Both the position numbers and the translations under genes were made by a program. Below, piece by piece: positions 46,104-57,779 of a stretch of 64,000 nucleotides of DNA (within the stretch, counting starts at the first letter, position 1; each line of letters opens with the position of its first letter). Source of the stretch: Spirometra erinaceieuropaei (taxonomy: Eukaryota > Platyhelminthes > Cestoda > Diphyllobothriidea > Diphyllobothriidae). The stretch spans positions 652,412 to 716,411 of the forward strand of contig CACRXP010000315.1 of assembly GCA_902702965.1 (NCBI GenBank), read 5' to 3'. The notes beneath the pieces were generated by a model. That model saw only the letters and a list, made by a program, of their open reading frames with translations, ran no database searches and was not told the origin of the DNA.

Positions 46104-47135
46104 CTGTGCGACGATATCCAATAAATCAATAGCAACTGTGAAATAAGTCGTAGAACGAAGGCACATTCGTCTGATTAACGTCCTCTGGAGACGCCATGGG
46201 AGGTTTGGAAAAAAGCGTGGGCACCAGTTCATGGCATAAGACGTTCTAGCCGCATGTTTTTGAGGTCTTTTCACTGCTTGTCCGCTTCTACGTCCTCAAA
46301 TCAGGGACAAGATGTTTTTGTGTAGGAAACTGCGGGGTGAGCGTTTGAATAAAGTGTAGCAGAAACTTATGTCATTGGGACTGGGGAATGCTGAAACAAT
46401 TAAAATAAGTCGCCCCACAATCGGTGGCATTAAATACCAGATGGGTGTGTGCTTTCATGGACATACGAATTTAACATGACGGTTCTGTGCGGGCGTAGGA
46501 ATCTCTAAAAGGTCAGTAGTTGCCACGGCTCAATTGAAACAAAAGGAATGGTCACACGCCTAGTGGGAAAGAGCAAACTGCGATTAGCCTTCCTCCAACC
46601 AAATTGCGGATATTTCTCCACATTTCTTACTTCTCACCCTGCAGATGTGTTAAAATGGGATTCATCCACACCCACCTCGACTCAGTTGGTAATGACTACG
46701 AGAAATCAATCCGTAATTCTATGTGTGGCGTTATTTACTATTATGAACGCCAACCACGTTTATTAATTTCTGAAACCGATCAAAAGAGCAAAACAGTGTC
46801 GAATGTCGCTTAGTTTTTCTGGGATAAAAGTATCATATTCAGGTGTAAATATGGCGTATATATCCTTCTCATGTCCAGAGTAAATATATATTAAGAAGAC
46901 TGCATTAACCGGATAAACACACAACATAACATAACAACAAAACATATTAAAATCTTTCAGTTACAAAGGTCCGTATATGTGGTTGGTAGGTTATTAATAG
47001 TGACAGTCATTGTTTTGGCATGGCAGGGGCTTTATGCGGAAATCAAACACTGATGATGAAGCAATTTTTCACTTTAAGGGGGTCGTAAGAATGAGGCGAT
47101 CACATCAAAGTCACTCGTTGTTCGCAGTTTTCCCC
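46104..47135. other. Possible upstream part of gene X, otherwise unassigned
   Basis: Open frames at 46092-46274 (minus) and 46548-46766 (plus) lack clear borders. No repeat recognised. Confidence 0.3.
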
Positions 47136-47139
47136 TAAA

Positions 47140-47430
47140 ATGCGTCACGCGGTAGATGCGCTGGAACAACACAGGGCCTTGATAGGAGGTGCTCTAATTT
47201 TGTGCATGAATTTCTGGACACTGTACGTTGGAGATCAGGGGGTGGAATGGTAGTGGAGGTGGTTGCACGCGTTGGTGGGTGTCTACGTCGCGCCAGTCGC
47301 CAACGTCCTCTCCACTCTCCAGTCTTCTTGACCCTCTCTTGACAGCGGATCCAGATGTGGGAAAAGGAGGAGAGAGTGCTGTAGATACCACACATGCCTG
47401 CATCACTATAAACTAACTCACACTAAGTAA
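47140..47430 (+). repeat. Isolated repeat P fragment
   Basis: Resembles the 'gtcttcttgaccctctcttg' and 'ggaggagagagtg' parts of P at 58270-58300 and 58705-58730. The open frames on both strands are by-products of the repeat. Confidence 0.6.
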
Positions 47431-48034
47431 CACATAGACCAAATCCAACGATAAATTTTACGAAACCCACATAGTCTCCTATGAATACCATAGAAAAATG
47501 TATGGCTTTCCATACGCGGGAAGGATACGGCTTGTAGTTTTGAAACCTTGAATGCAAGTGTAACGGCAGTTCGGCTTCAAAATTATTCGGGAATTGGAAA
47601 CGTTTTTAACAACCGAATCATGCCATTCCTTCGAGTATAAAATTGGAAGAAGACGTCATTTTCTGTGGATTGGGCAGGAAAATAAATATTTTTGCACATG
47701 TCATCCATGCAATATAATTGAATTTTTAAGGGCATATAAAATCAATGAGAAAATTGCATGGTACACAAGTAGTCATTGTTACAGAATGTGGTTTTTTGCC
47801 TGCAGCAAGAAAGAAGTTCGTACAAAAGCCGGCATCCTGAGGTAACTGAATTATTATAGAATAACTCTGCGTAATGATTAGTTTTATAACCCTCTTGAAT
47901 CAATATTTTCGAAACAGAGACAGATTTTGGAATTTCGTTTGGCATTTCATGATCTAGCCCACCTACTGTATACGGTAATGAATGGCTTCGAGAAAGCGTA
48001 ATTACTTTGATTTGGTGTTTTTCTCTCCTTTTTT

Positions 48035-48300
48035 TTAAATTGGAGTTGTCTGGGTTAAGGCTCGGGGTTATCTTAAGGGATTATTTATTAGAGTACATTT
48101 TGTGGGCTATGTATAGGGTTTAGTATTAGGGTGAGGGGTTAATGTTAGGGGTTATGGGTTAGAGGTAGTGGTAAGAAGAGGAGTTTGGGGTTAGGGTTAT
48201 GGGTAAGGGATTGTGTGCTAAGGTTTGGGGGTCGGGGTTATTGTTAAGGGTTATTGCTAGTTCTATGATTACGGTTTGGGTTACAGTGAGCGCAACCCTA
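48035..48300 (+). repeat. Degenerate TTAGGG-type tract, inverted unit
   Basis: Plus-strand GGGTTA-like variants at the same unit position as 25795-26055. Confidence 0.8.
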
Positions 48301-48999
48301 AGCTTAACCGCTGCCCGGCGGCAGATTGGGCTCGAGAAAGAGAGATGGCCCTAGGGCAAAACAGGAGGAGTGGCTACCCTAAAAACGGTCGGGTCAAACA
48401 TTCACACGTCAAATTTCGGTCTGTGCACACAGACCCTTGTATAAACTGATCTACTCCAAGTTAGCAGTTAATTTCTTAGGAAATCAAAAAGCATCAATTT
48501 CTGATCTGATCTATCTACCAGATAGCCCATAGAGAATGCTGTCGAACCCATTGGACATAAAAAGAGAAGGTCCCACTTGAATACGTCAGAGTAGGTCAGA
48601 CACGATAAAAATATCAGACCGGCATTTAATATAGTGGACTATTTATTGCTCTCACTTTTGCCTGCGAATACTGAAGTAAATAACAACTGGCGTTGGACGA
48701 TTTCGATAGGATACAGGTTTGACAATAAGCGTCATTTTCAGTGTAAACAGACGCCTACGTTAAGTCATGTGATCACCGGCAGAAGTCCTGAATGCCAGTT
48801 TTAATCAATACATTAATATTCAGTGTACGTATTCACATGGAAACTCCGACACCAAAAAGATGATTGCGATCATAATTTTGGAAATAAATAGCAAAGTAAA
48901 TCATCGCACTGTCAGTGCGCTTTTACGTTAGGCAGTGTATTTACTAGGTGCAATAGAACGAAGAACAGGACAGGTACTTGACACAGTCTAAAATCATTT

Positions 49000-49330
49000 G
49001 AACCAATTTGGGGAAACTCGAAGGTTTTTGTGGACTTGTAAACCAGGAATGGGAGTTTATTGGTTGTGCACGCCGAATGATCTTACCACATATACAAAGT
49101 GAATTCAAACGAACACTGGTGGATGAGTTGGTAAATTGACCCAAACATGATTTGACTTACTGTTTCCGGCGGAGGCATTGTAGGTCAGGTGGTTGGAACG
49201 TTGGTCGTGCACAAGCACTACACATGCCGTCCTAACTTCGAACACCACCGGCGCTGCTGCCGCCGTCGCCGCCGCCGCGCCTCGGGGGTTTTCAAAGTTG
49301 AATCAAGTGAAGTGCATAAATCTGTCGGGA
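49000..49330 (+). repeat. SINE-like repeat W, inverted unit
   Basis: tRNA-like head at about 49180-49250 on the plus strand, followed by a CCG/GCC-rich patch. Confidence 0.6.
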
Positions 49331-50429
49331 CACCAGATCACTACCTCACCTAATTGTCAGCTATTAAAGACCACACCTCACTGAGAAATGTACTTTGAGT
49401 GCTCGATTAGTGATCAACTAAAAATACAAATTTCGGACACCTCTTTTTGATGCATCATCTAGCAAATAAATCAGACTGAGCAGTGATTGACGCGAAAGTC
49501 TTCAAGATGATGTTCATCTATTTCCCAGCAGTTGATTATTCGTTCTGCGTGACGCTTAATGCACAGTATTATACCTCCCCACTGACGGGCGATTATGCAT
49601 GAATGTCGATTGAATTGTGGCCCAGATATCCTTCGTTAAATGTCCAGCACTTTGTTTTAGACAACAGAACCAAACCATTTGACCGACGGAAATATAAAGA
49701 GTCTCATGTATGCCCTAAGAAACGGATTTAAATGCCGCAAGCCGTATGATCCGAGATAGAGAGGGGGAATGCTCTGAAGGTGGTATTAAGCACCCCTTGC
49801 AAGTTGTTGGATGACAGTCTAGTAACAGGCCTATAATAAATATTGCTGGCCTTTAGGGAGTAAAAAACATAGTTTTGGAGGACAACGTGTCAGTGCAGGT
49901 GGAGAGACTTAGGCAACCGTTTCCAGGTTAGGAAACCTTCCATTAACTCCGAGTTTGCAGGATTAAGGATACGAAATAGGGCTATTTGTCAGCAAAAGCT
50001 ATTAAATTAAATGATCTGTAGCTTAACTGGAGGTCCATTGTCACTAGGGCTGAAAAATATATGGCAGGTGCTCATTAAAGAGACGTTGTATGAGTGTTCG
50101 AGCAACAAACCTCGCTTGCGGCTTCCTTTGTGCAATTCGCTCGGTGCGGTTTAAAATCATCTATATTTTCGATGCTGTCTTGATAGACCTTTCATTTTGC
50201 CAATGATATCTATCTTCTAGTCCAATGAAGCCTGCAGGGATTTGATTGGGCTGCCTAGAGCACCGCACACATTATAAAACTAAATGCAACATCGTTTATT
50301 CTTCAAGCGCACATCTTGATGCAACTAAAATCGCTTTTGATACATCTCCTTGGACTTGGACTATTCGTGTTCGGCTGCAGACAATATCATGGTAATCCTC
50401 TCACATTTTACACATCCACAGTTATCATA

Positions 50430-51690
50430 AACCGTATTGTGGTTGCATATGATTTAAACAGATAAACAGTTCCCACAATAATCACAACGACAGGGGTTGT
50501 ACGCTTTTTGACGTATGTATACATAAAATATAAGCAGCTCACTCAGAAGGCAACAGGCCCGACTCAGGTAGCTGTTTCACGGTAGTTGTCAATCACCACT
50601 ACGTCATAGGTATTATTAGCTGAGGTATGCAAACATGTCAACTGATGAACAGATGTGCAGTTCCCAAAATAACCACATCAATTGGGCTCGCACGCTTTTT
50701 GACGTACAGTGCGTGGCCGATCTCATGAAGTGTTGGCCAAAATTCTGGAATGAATTTCTGATTGGGAACGGTTACCTAAGTGAGGTCGTTATACTGATTA
50801 TCATGCAGCATAACCCTATAACATGTCGGAATTGCCAGGACGTCGGCTTTTTAATGCACGTCTTTCTGACCTCCAGTGCAAACTACACACGGCAAAATAT
50901 GACTACTTATGTAGCAAGCCTTTTGGAACAGACCGTTTGAAGGTTGAATCATAACTGCAGATGCGCAAGGGTATGCGATATAGAAACAAAAAGGACGTGT
51001 CCGTCTTATATATTTTACGTGATTGTCCGCTCACTTTAACTGAATGGAATGAACCGCTATGACAAATATGGAGACGATAGGTTCATTTAAAACTCTTTAT
51101 CATATCGACACGTTTTGCACACAGACGTGTAGAAATTATGCTAAAATAATCGGCTGGGCCGTCGACGGCTGATTGAAACATAAGAATATGTGGAAAAATC
51201 AAATAAATGCAAATAATATCCACCTTTTCCAGTAATAAAACTTATTTACTCTGGAAAACTAGCCCATGTTCAATTATTTACAAGGGTGATTTTAACGCTG
51301 GCATAAATAACATTTGTCGACTATTTCAATAATTAATAATTTGCTAGTATGGTATCATCTTACCGTAATTAATAAACGTTAATTTTATGTTATGCCATGG
51401 ATTCTAACCTTAGCTACGAACTTAAAATTCATCAGTAGTTATTCAATGTTCGTGATTGTTGACTGCTTATATTAATTATACACATGAAACAATTTTTCTC
51501 GTCAAATGATAGGGTGATGTTCATTGTCTTGACAATTTTTCACCCTGCTGAATATGGCCAATAATATTTAACGCAGTATTCACTCAAGATGGAACAGGAT
51601 TTGCACTTGCACAAATGCGCTATTGCATGTTTGCATACACCACTATCTCGAGCATATTGGGCCATATTTACTATTTTTCCTCAACTATAG
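50430..51690. other. Insert in the inverted unit
   Basis: Not present at the matching place in copies 1 and 2. 50700-50760 resembles the start of repeat T in reverse, and 50810-50900 resembles about 26260-26340. The 101-codon frame at 50635-50940 spans that mosaic join and so is unlikely to be a gene. From 50945 to 51690 nothing is recognised. Confidence 0.45.
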
Positions 51691-52212
51691 TACAAAAGTA
51701 AAAATGACTACTCGGTGATATTCATTTTGGTGTTAATCAGTAGATTTTCCCAAATGGCAAAATGATATCAGCCCATTTAAATGACTCATTGCCTGTGTGG
51801 GGTATTAGTGCATTTAAGGGCACGAAATAGCATAAATTTACCAATTTCACTTTTGAAAACAGATAAGAGTTCTGATTCTCAAAATATATTCGGCAGGTTT
51901 GCACACTGAATCACACTGTTTGCATCAAGCGAAAAAAATTCATTTTGAACTGCGACAAGTCCTTCTTAGTTAATTAATCTGCATCAGACGAGAAACACGC
52001 TCAAATATGCGACCGAATTCTAGAACAAGTACCTACAGATGATAGTGCCCGACCTTATCGCAACGTCCATTTTCATTTTGTTTGATATAATTTCGTGGAC
52101 GGCAAAGGATTCTCTGGCCAATAAACCTAGTGAAAGCACGCTTACTCTAAGTTATTTTGAAATTTCTTTACTTGCATAAGTATTTCCGAAATCATAACCT
52201 ACTTCCTTGCAG

Positions 52213-52445
52213 GGATACCGGATTGCAAGAATGACGAAACAGACATGCAGAATCTTCTGCGCCGCATTTCGTCACCGCGTTTATATATTTATCATCACAG
52301 CGACACATTCACACGTTGCGCAATAGACCTTTACAAAGATCCGTACATCGGTGACTGTAACCCTAAGGATCTTCATCCTATGCTGGATATGACCATCATC
52401 TGCAATGTTCACTTTGAAGCCGTAACATATAATTTGGAGCTTCGG
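52213..52445 (+). CDS. A-B-C family type I exon A, inverted copy
   Basis: 233 bp on the plus strand, acceptor cttccttgcag before 52213 and donor CGG|GTATG after 52445. Starts with CKNDETD, keeps LLRRISSPRLYIYHHSD and ends CNVHFEAVTYNLELR. About a quarter of residues differ from 22181-22413, clustered in the middle, while length, phase, cysteines and both splice sites are unchanged. Confidence 0.7.
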
Positions 52446-52775
52446 GTATGTTTACTAATAAGAAGTGTTTGCGTGTTCAACAGCAAGTGTTAGTGAATCG
52501 TTAAGACAAACTACAAAATTTAGTCATATTCGATTCAAATCATTTTGTTAGAGTGCAATGGGCAAGCAAAAAATTAATTCGTTAGAAAGACAATGTCCTT
52601 TTCGGTCACATCGACGTTATCTTTTGGTTTGACATGTATTTGGGAGATTGTTGATAAGAAACACGCATCTCTGCATAATTTGGTTGCATATTTATTGTTC
52701 TCTCTTTTTGCAATGTTTTGCGATTTTAAACCCTGACATTATAGTGTATCTGAGGATTTTGCTCTGTCTCAACAG

Positions 52776-53132
52776 AGAATAATCGAAAAAACTAATCAAA
52801 CAATCGTCGAGCAATATATGCAAGTCAGCCTAGGTCACATGAATGCCCTGGCTACATTTGAGCGTCGTATAGAACGGGGCTGCATCTGGGACGTCACTCG
52901 GGTCCGTCTTCTGGGATTCTTTTTCCACGATCTGGAAACGGCCCTGCAATTTGCACTTGCCAGAACAACTGAAAGTTCACTGACACTATGGGCCAACGAA
53001 TCGATATCGCAATTGTCAATGTATACAAAAAGATCATTCGGAATCAACCAATTATCCGGTTGTGCCTCACAATCGCTGAGGGGCCGTGATTCAAGAAAAA
53101 ACTATCTGTCTTGTTTAAAAAGACGGCAATAA
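52776..53132 (+). CDS. A-B-C family type I exon B, inverted copy
   Basis: Acceptor caacag before 52776, phase 0, 330 bp after exon A. Residues: IEKTNQTIVEQYMQ, GHMNALATFERRIERG, LLGFFFHDLETALQF, SLTLWANESISQLSMYTK, then a Cys. The frame runs on to 53132, but the homologous part ends near 53075. No convincing donor. The last 100 bp are repeated at 53541-53650. Confidence 0.6.
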   Translation, partial: RIIEKTNQTIVEQYMQVSLGHMNALATFERRIERGCIWDVTRVRLLGFFFHDLETALQFALARTTESSLTLWANESISQLSMYTKRSFGINQLSGCASQSLRGRDSRKNYLSCLKRRQ

Positions 53133-53540
53133 TTTCAGACGTGTATTACAAAATGGAGCATGTATGAGAAATATGTGTTGGTTGTTAAGTTTCGTTTGCT
53201 TCCAGGGTTGTCGTTAATATAAGAAAATCAAATGTCAACTAGTTAGATTTCTTAGTTTTTCTAAACACCTTATACAAGGAGTTGTTTAATTTCGTGTCCA
53301 GGATGAACGGACTGCCCTTTTTCACGTGAACTTTGTGGGCAATGTTCCATAGGTAGATCTAAGCAATCAAATAAACATCAACTACTGTGCGATCAATACT
53401 TTTTTTCCGTATGATGAGGCCTGGCGATCTCATTAGGAGAGCAAGAAATTCTGTGTTGCTGCTCAGTCAACGTTGGATTTTAATATCGATTCCAGACGTG
53501 AGGCGAGTGTGCCAAACAACTGGCCTTCCAGACGCCTAAC
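52973..53540 (+). repeat. Inner tandem duplication, first copy
   Basis: Runs from the end part of exon B to within the 3' block and is followed without spacer by 53541-54088. Both copies begin 'agttcactgacact' and end with 'cttccagacgcctaac'. Confidence 0.8.
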
Positions 53541-54088
53541 AGTTCACTGACACTTTGGGCCAATGAATCGATATCGAGATTGTCAATGTATACAGAAAAG
53601 TTATTTGAACTTAACCAACTACCCAGTTGTGCATTCAATATCTGAGAGGCCGTGATTCACGGAATAACTATTTGTCTTGTTTGAAAACGCGGAAATAATT
53701 CCAGACATGTTGGCCAAAATGTAGTGTGTGTATGAGTAAAATGAGATGGTTGCTGAGTTTCTTTTGCTCATCTGCTTGTCTTCAATATTAGAAAAGTAAA
53801 ATCCACCTAGTTGGTTGTGTTAAGATTTCTAAGCAGTTTATATGACCGGTTATTTAATTTACTGGCAAGGATGGAACAAATTTTGTGGGCAGTGCAGCAT
53901 AGATAATTCCCCTCCTCCAAATAAACCTCCACTACTGTGCGATCAATATTATGTCAGTAAACTGAAGCCTGACGAGTTAATTCGGCGAGCAACGAATTTA
54001 TTGTTGCTGCCCGGAGAAGGTTGGATGGTAATATCGTTTGCAGACCCAAGGCGAGTGTGCCAAACAATTGGGCTTCCAGACGCCTAAC
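53541..54088 (+). repeat. Inner tandem duplication, second copy
   Basis: Contains a second, truncated end of exon B (53541-53650, SLTLWANESISRLSMYT) and a second start of the 3' block. It is not alignable to a second copy in the 21-kb unit, so the event happened in this copy only. Confidence 0.8.
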
Positions 54089-54236
54089 ATTCGAAGATGG
54101 TCTGGTGATTGTGTTGAGAGAAGCTGGCCGTACACCAGCAGTAGCAGATTATTACCAGAAAAGTGTTCTTCCTCCGATGTTACCGAATCCGACTAGCGCC
54201 TATCAGAACAGTTCACCGACGGCTAACATGTCCTAA
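54021..54236 (+). pseudogene. Type I 3' block, open but doubtful as coding
   Basis: Open frame with RRLTFEDGLVIVLREAGRTP and QKSVLPPM, ending TANMS and a stop. The counterpart at 63523-63738 is also open and ends TASMS. Between the two, roughly 30 of 216 bases and 17 of 71 residues differ, which looks close to neutral. A TAG upstream in the exon frame is shared by three copies. I lean to untranslated or dead sequence. Confidence 0.4.
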
Positions 54237-54394
54237 CAGTATTAGAAAACCACTCACATTGGGACGACATGAGTAGTGCCACATACGTGGTTATTTAAAA
54301 TTCCGAAGGATACAGGCGTGGGGAACATTCCCATGTCGGATTCTTAACATTCAACAAATGAGTATGCACATATAAATAAATATGAATGGGAGGT

Positions 54395-54690
54395 CGCGAA
54401 TTTGAGCTCAGGTGTTCCACATTTCAGGGTTGAGTATGACTGGCTGACGACGGCTAATAATCCGGCAGTTGACATTCCAGTCTCCCTTGTAATTGTCGGT
54501 AATAACATTCTGCCTATATATATGCTCAGAGAAGAGGTTGACGACGAAGCTGTGAGAGACAGGCATAGCTATTCCAGGCACCTTAACTGTTGTCAGCCAG
54601 CCTTTCGGTACCACAGGTTTAGAGGACCCGAGGTTCGGATCCGCGTCGTCTTGATTATTAGGCCTTACTACGTCCAACGCACTAACTACA
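54395..54690. repeat. Two SINE-like elements in opposite orientation
   Basis: 54400-54500 is a tRNA-SINE tail on the plus strand; 54540-54690 is a fuller element on the minus strand. The same head-to-head pair lies at 63085-63400, next to the same 3' block. Confidence 0.65.
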
Positions 54691-54955
54691 AGGCTACGAT
54701 CTCGTTGTCCTATGGGTTGGAACCGCGAATACTAAATATGTTGGAAGGACGTTAACGGACCATTTTAGGGAAGGTTCACCTTCCGCTTTGTCTTGCGACT
54801 TGGCCAAGAGCCTAAAATGGTATATAATCGTAATATATATTATAGTAGTAACATGACGCCTGATAAAAAGGTCAGGAAGATGCAGACACTTGCCGGGCCG
54901 ACGTCGGCAAAGTTATATAAGTGGAGGGTAGGCGATGGAGTCTGGGGGTTAAATT
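54691..54955 (-). repeat. Repeat R, inverted end piece
   Basis: Reverse complement of the final third of R (about 12060-12480). Truncated at 54955, where the next inverted unit begins. Confidence 0.7.
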
Positions 54956-54959
54956 GATA

Positions 54960-57775
54960 AAGAACTGTTCCGTACGCGGAAAGGATGTGGCCTGTAGTTT
55001 TGAAACCCTGAATAAAAATTTAACGGCAGGTCGGATCGGAAATTATTTGGGATTTGGAAACGTTTTGAAAACCAAATAATACCCGTCCTTCGAGAATAAA
55101 ATTGGAAGAAGACGTCATCTTCTACAGCGAGTGTAGGAATATAAATAGATTTGTGTATGTCAACCATGTAATATAATCGAATTTTTAAGGTCATCGAAAT
55201 CTGCAAGAAAAATGCATGGTATATATGTAGTCATTTTTTACAGAGTGTGGTTTTTGCCTGCATCTAGAAAGAAGTACGTATAAAAGTTAACATCCAGAGG
55301 TAACTGAATTATTAAAGAATAACGCTGCATGATGACTTGTTTCACAACACAACTGAAGCAATATTTTCGACACGAAAACGGATTTCGGCTGACATTATAT
55401 GATTTAGCCCACCTACTGTTTATGGTAATAATTGGCGTTCAGAAGGCGTGATTACGTTGTCTTGGTGGTTGTCGTTTCTTTCTTTTCTTGGAGTTGTCTG
55501 GGTAAGGGCTAGGTGCTAGGGTTATGGGTTAGGTTTGGGGGCTAGGTTTATTGTTAGTTCTATTGTTACGGTTTGTGTTAGAGTGAGGTCAACCCTAACA
55601 CTTACCCTATCTCCAGGCCTAACTGCCGAGAGGTAACAAGTTTGGCTCGAGAGATAGAGAGCCCTAGAGCCACACGGAACGAGTGAGTTCCCTAAAAACG
55701 GTTGGGTCAAACATAAACACGTTGAATTTCGGTCTGTGCATACAGACCCTAGTACAAACTGATCTACTCCAAGTTAACAATCAATTTCAAAGGAAAGCAA
55801 AAAGCAACAATTTCTAAATCGACCTGTCTACCAAAAAGCACACGGGAAATGCTGACGAACCCATTGGAGATAAAAAGAAAAGGTGCAACTTGAATACGAC
55901 AGAGTACGTCAGACAGGACAAATATATCTGACCAAAGTTTAATATAGTCGAATATTTATGGCTCTGACGTACTCTGACGTATTTATGTGGGATCTTCTCT
56001 TTTTATCTCCAAAGGGTTCTTTAGCATTCTTCGTGCGCTTTCTGGTAGTAGGCCAATTTAGAAATTGTTGCTTTTTGATTTCCTTAGAAATTGACTGCGA
56101 ATACTGAAGTGAATACCAACTGACGTTGAACGATTTCGATACGTCACAGGTTTGACAATCAGCATACTTTTTCAGTATATACAGACGCCGTCATTAAGTC
56201 ATGCGTTTACCGGCAGACGTCCAGAATGCCAGTTTTAATCAAAACATTAACATTCGGTGTACGTATGCAGATGATAATTCCGACCTGGAAGAGGTTTGCG
56301 ATCATAACTCTGGAAATAACTGTCACCCTCATCCCTCGCCCTATCAGTAAGCAATCAGGTTCAAGCGGTGTGTTCAGTATGTGCGGGAGAACGAAGAAGA
56401 GTAGGATATTTACTTGGCACAGTTTAAAATCGTTTGAACCAATTTGGAAAAACTCGGCAGCTTAAGGGGGCTTCTAAACCAGGGATGCGAGTGTATGGCT
56501 TGTGCACGACGAATGGTCTTACCACTTGAACAAGATGAATCCAAACGAACACTGGTGGATGCGTGGGTAAATTGACTGAAACACGATTTGACGTACGGTT
56601 TCCGGTAGAGGCATTCTACCTCACGTGGTTGGAGCGTTGGTCGTGCACAACCACTAAACCTAATGTCTTGGTTTCAAACTCCACCGGCACTACCGTAGCC
56701 GCAGTTAATTGTCAGTTGCCGCCGCCGCCGCCGCCGAGATTTTCAAAGTTGAATCAGGTGACGTGCATAAATCTGTCTGGACACCAGAAAACGCTCTCAG
56801 ATAAATGTCGGCTATTTAAAACCAGACCTCACTGAGAAATGTACTTTAAATGCTACATTGGCTCTTAATAAATAATACAAATTTCGGACATCTATTTTTG
56901 ATGCATATAAATAATACCATGCAGTGATTGACGCAACTAACTTTTATCTTTTACATTCTTGAAGGCGATTCATATTTATTTCCCAGCAGTTGACTATTCG
57001 TACTGCGTGATGCTTAATACAAAGTATTATGCCTCCAAACTAATGGAAGATTATGCATGAATGTCGACTGACTTATGACCTAAGTTTCCTTCATTGAGTG
57101 CACGGCATTTTGTTAATCAAGGGTCTCATGTATGTCTTAACATAAGGGCTACAAATGCCCAAGTTGTAGGATCTGAGCTAGAGAGAGGATCGGCTCTGAA
57201 GGGCATTTTAAACACCCCTTGAAAGGCGTTGGATGTCAGGCTAGTAACCAGCTAGTATTTAGGGAGTAAAAAGCATAGTTTTGGAACACAAAGTGTCAGT
57301 AAAAGTTGGGAGACTTAGGCGACCGCCTCAAGGTTATTACTCGTGGTCAGGGAACCTTCCATTAACTCCGGGTTTGCAGGACTTGTGATTCGAATTAGGA
57401 CTACTTTGTCAGCAAAAGCTACTAACGAGGGGTCCGCTGTCACTAGAGCTGGTAGAAAATAGAGCAATTGCTCGTGAAACAGGCGTTCGGGTAAGAAACC
57501 TCGAATGCGTGAAGTCTTTTCGTGCATTTGAGGCTTCCTATGTGCAATTAGCTCAGCTCGGTTTAAAAGCATCACTATTTATTTGTTAGACCTTTCATTT
57601 TGCCAATGATATCTATCTTCTAGTCCAATGAAGCCTGCGTGGCCTTGATGGGGCTGCCTAGAGCATCGCACTTATCATAAATCAAATGTAACATCGTTTA
57701 CTCTCCAAGCGCACACCTCTATGCAATTAAGATCGTTTTTCATACATCTCTTAGGACTTGGATTATTCGTGTACG
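54960..57775 (+). repeat. Second inverted copy of the large unit, truncated
   Basis: Starts at the same point of the unit as 47480-47520 and follows it through the TTAGGG-like tract (55495-55615), repeat Q (55690-55880 and again 56030-56110), repeat W (56480-56780) and the block ending near 57775, then stops abruptly at the right arm of the inverted repeat. Carries no exon. Confidence 0.8.
56480..56780 (+). repeat. SINE-like repeat W, second inverted unit
   Basis: tRNA-like head at about 56622-56690 and a run of CCG units at 56716-56735. Confidence 0.65.
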
Positions 57776-57779
57776 GCTG

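Larger units (their letters stand above)
47480..54955 (+). repeat. Large unit, inverted copy
   Basis: Reverse complement of the 19.5-26.6 kb part of the unit, in order: 47520-47650 with about 26520-26640; TTAGGG-like tract 48035-48300; repeat Q 48360-48560; repeat W 49000-49330; 49390-50420 with 23560-24660; 51690-52010 with 22640-22930; exons A and B; 3' block; SINEs; R. About 1.2 kb at 50430-51690 is extra and includes mosaic pieces of T. More diverged from copies 1 and 2 than they are from each other. Confidence 0.8.

Noticed and set aside
50635..50940. 101-codon plus-strand frame
   Set aside because: It spans a join between a T-like piece and a unit-derived piece, so it is a chance frame across a mosaic.
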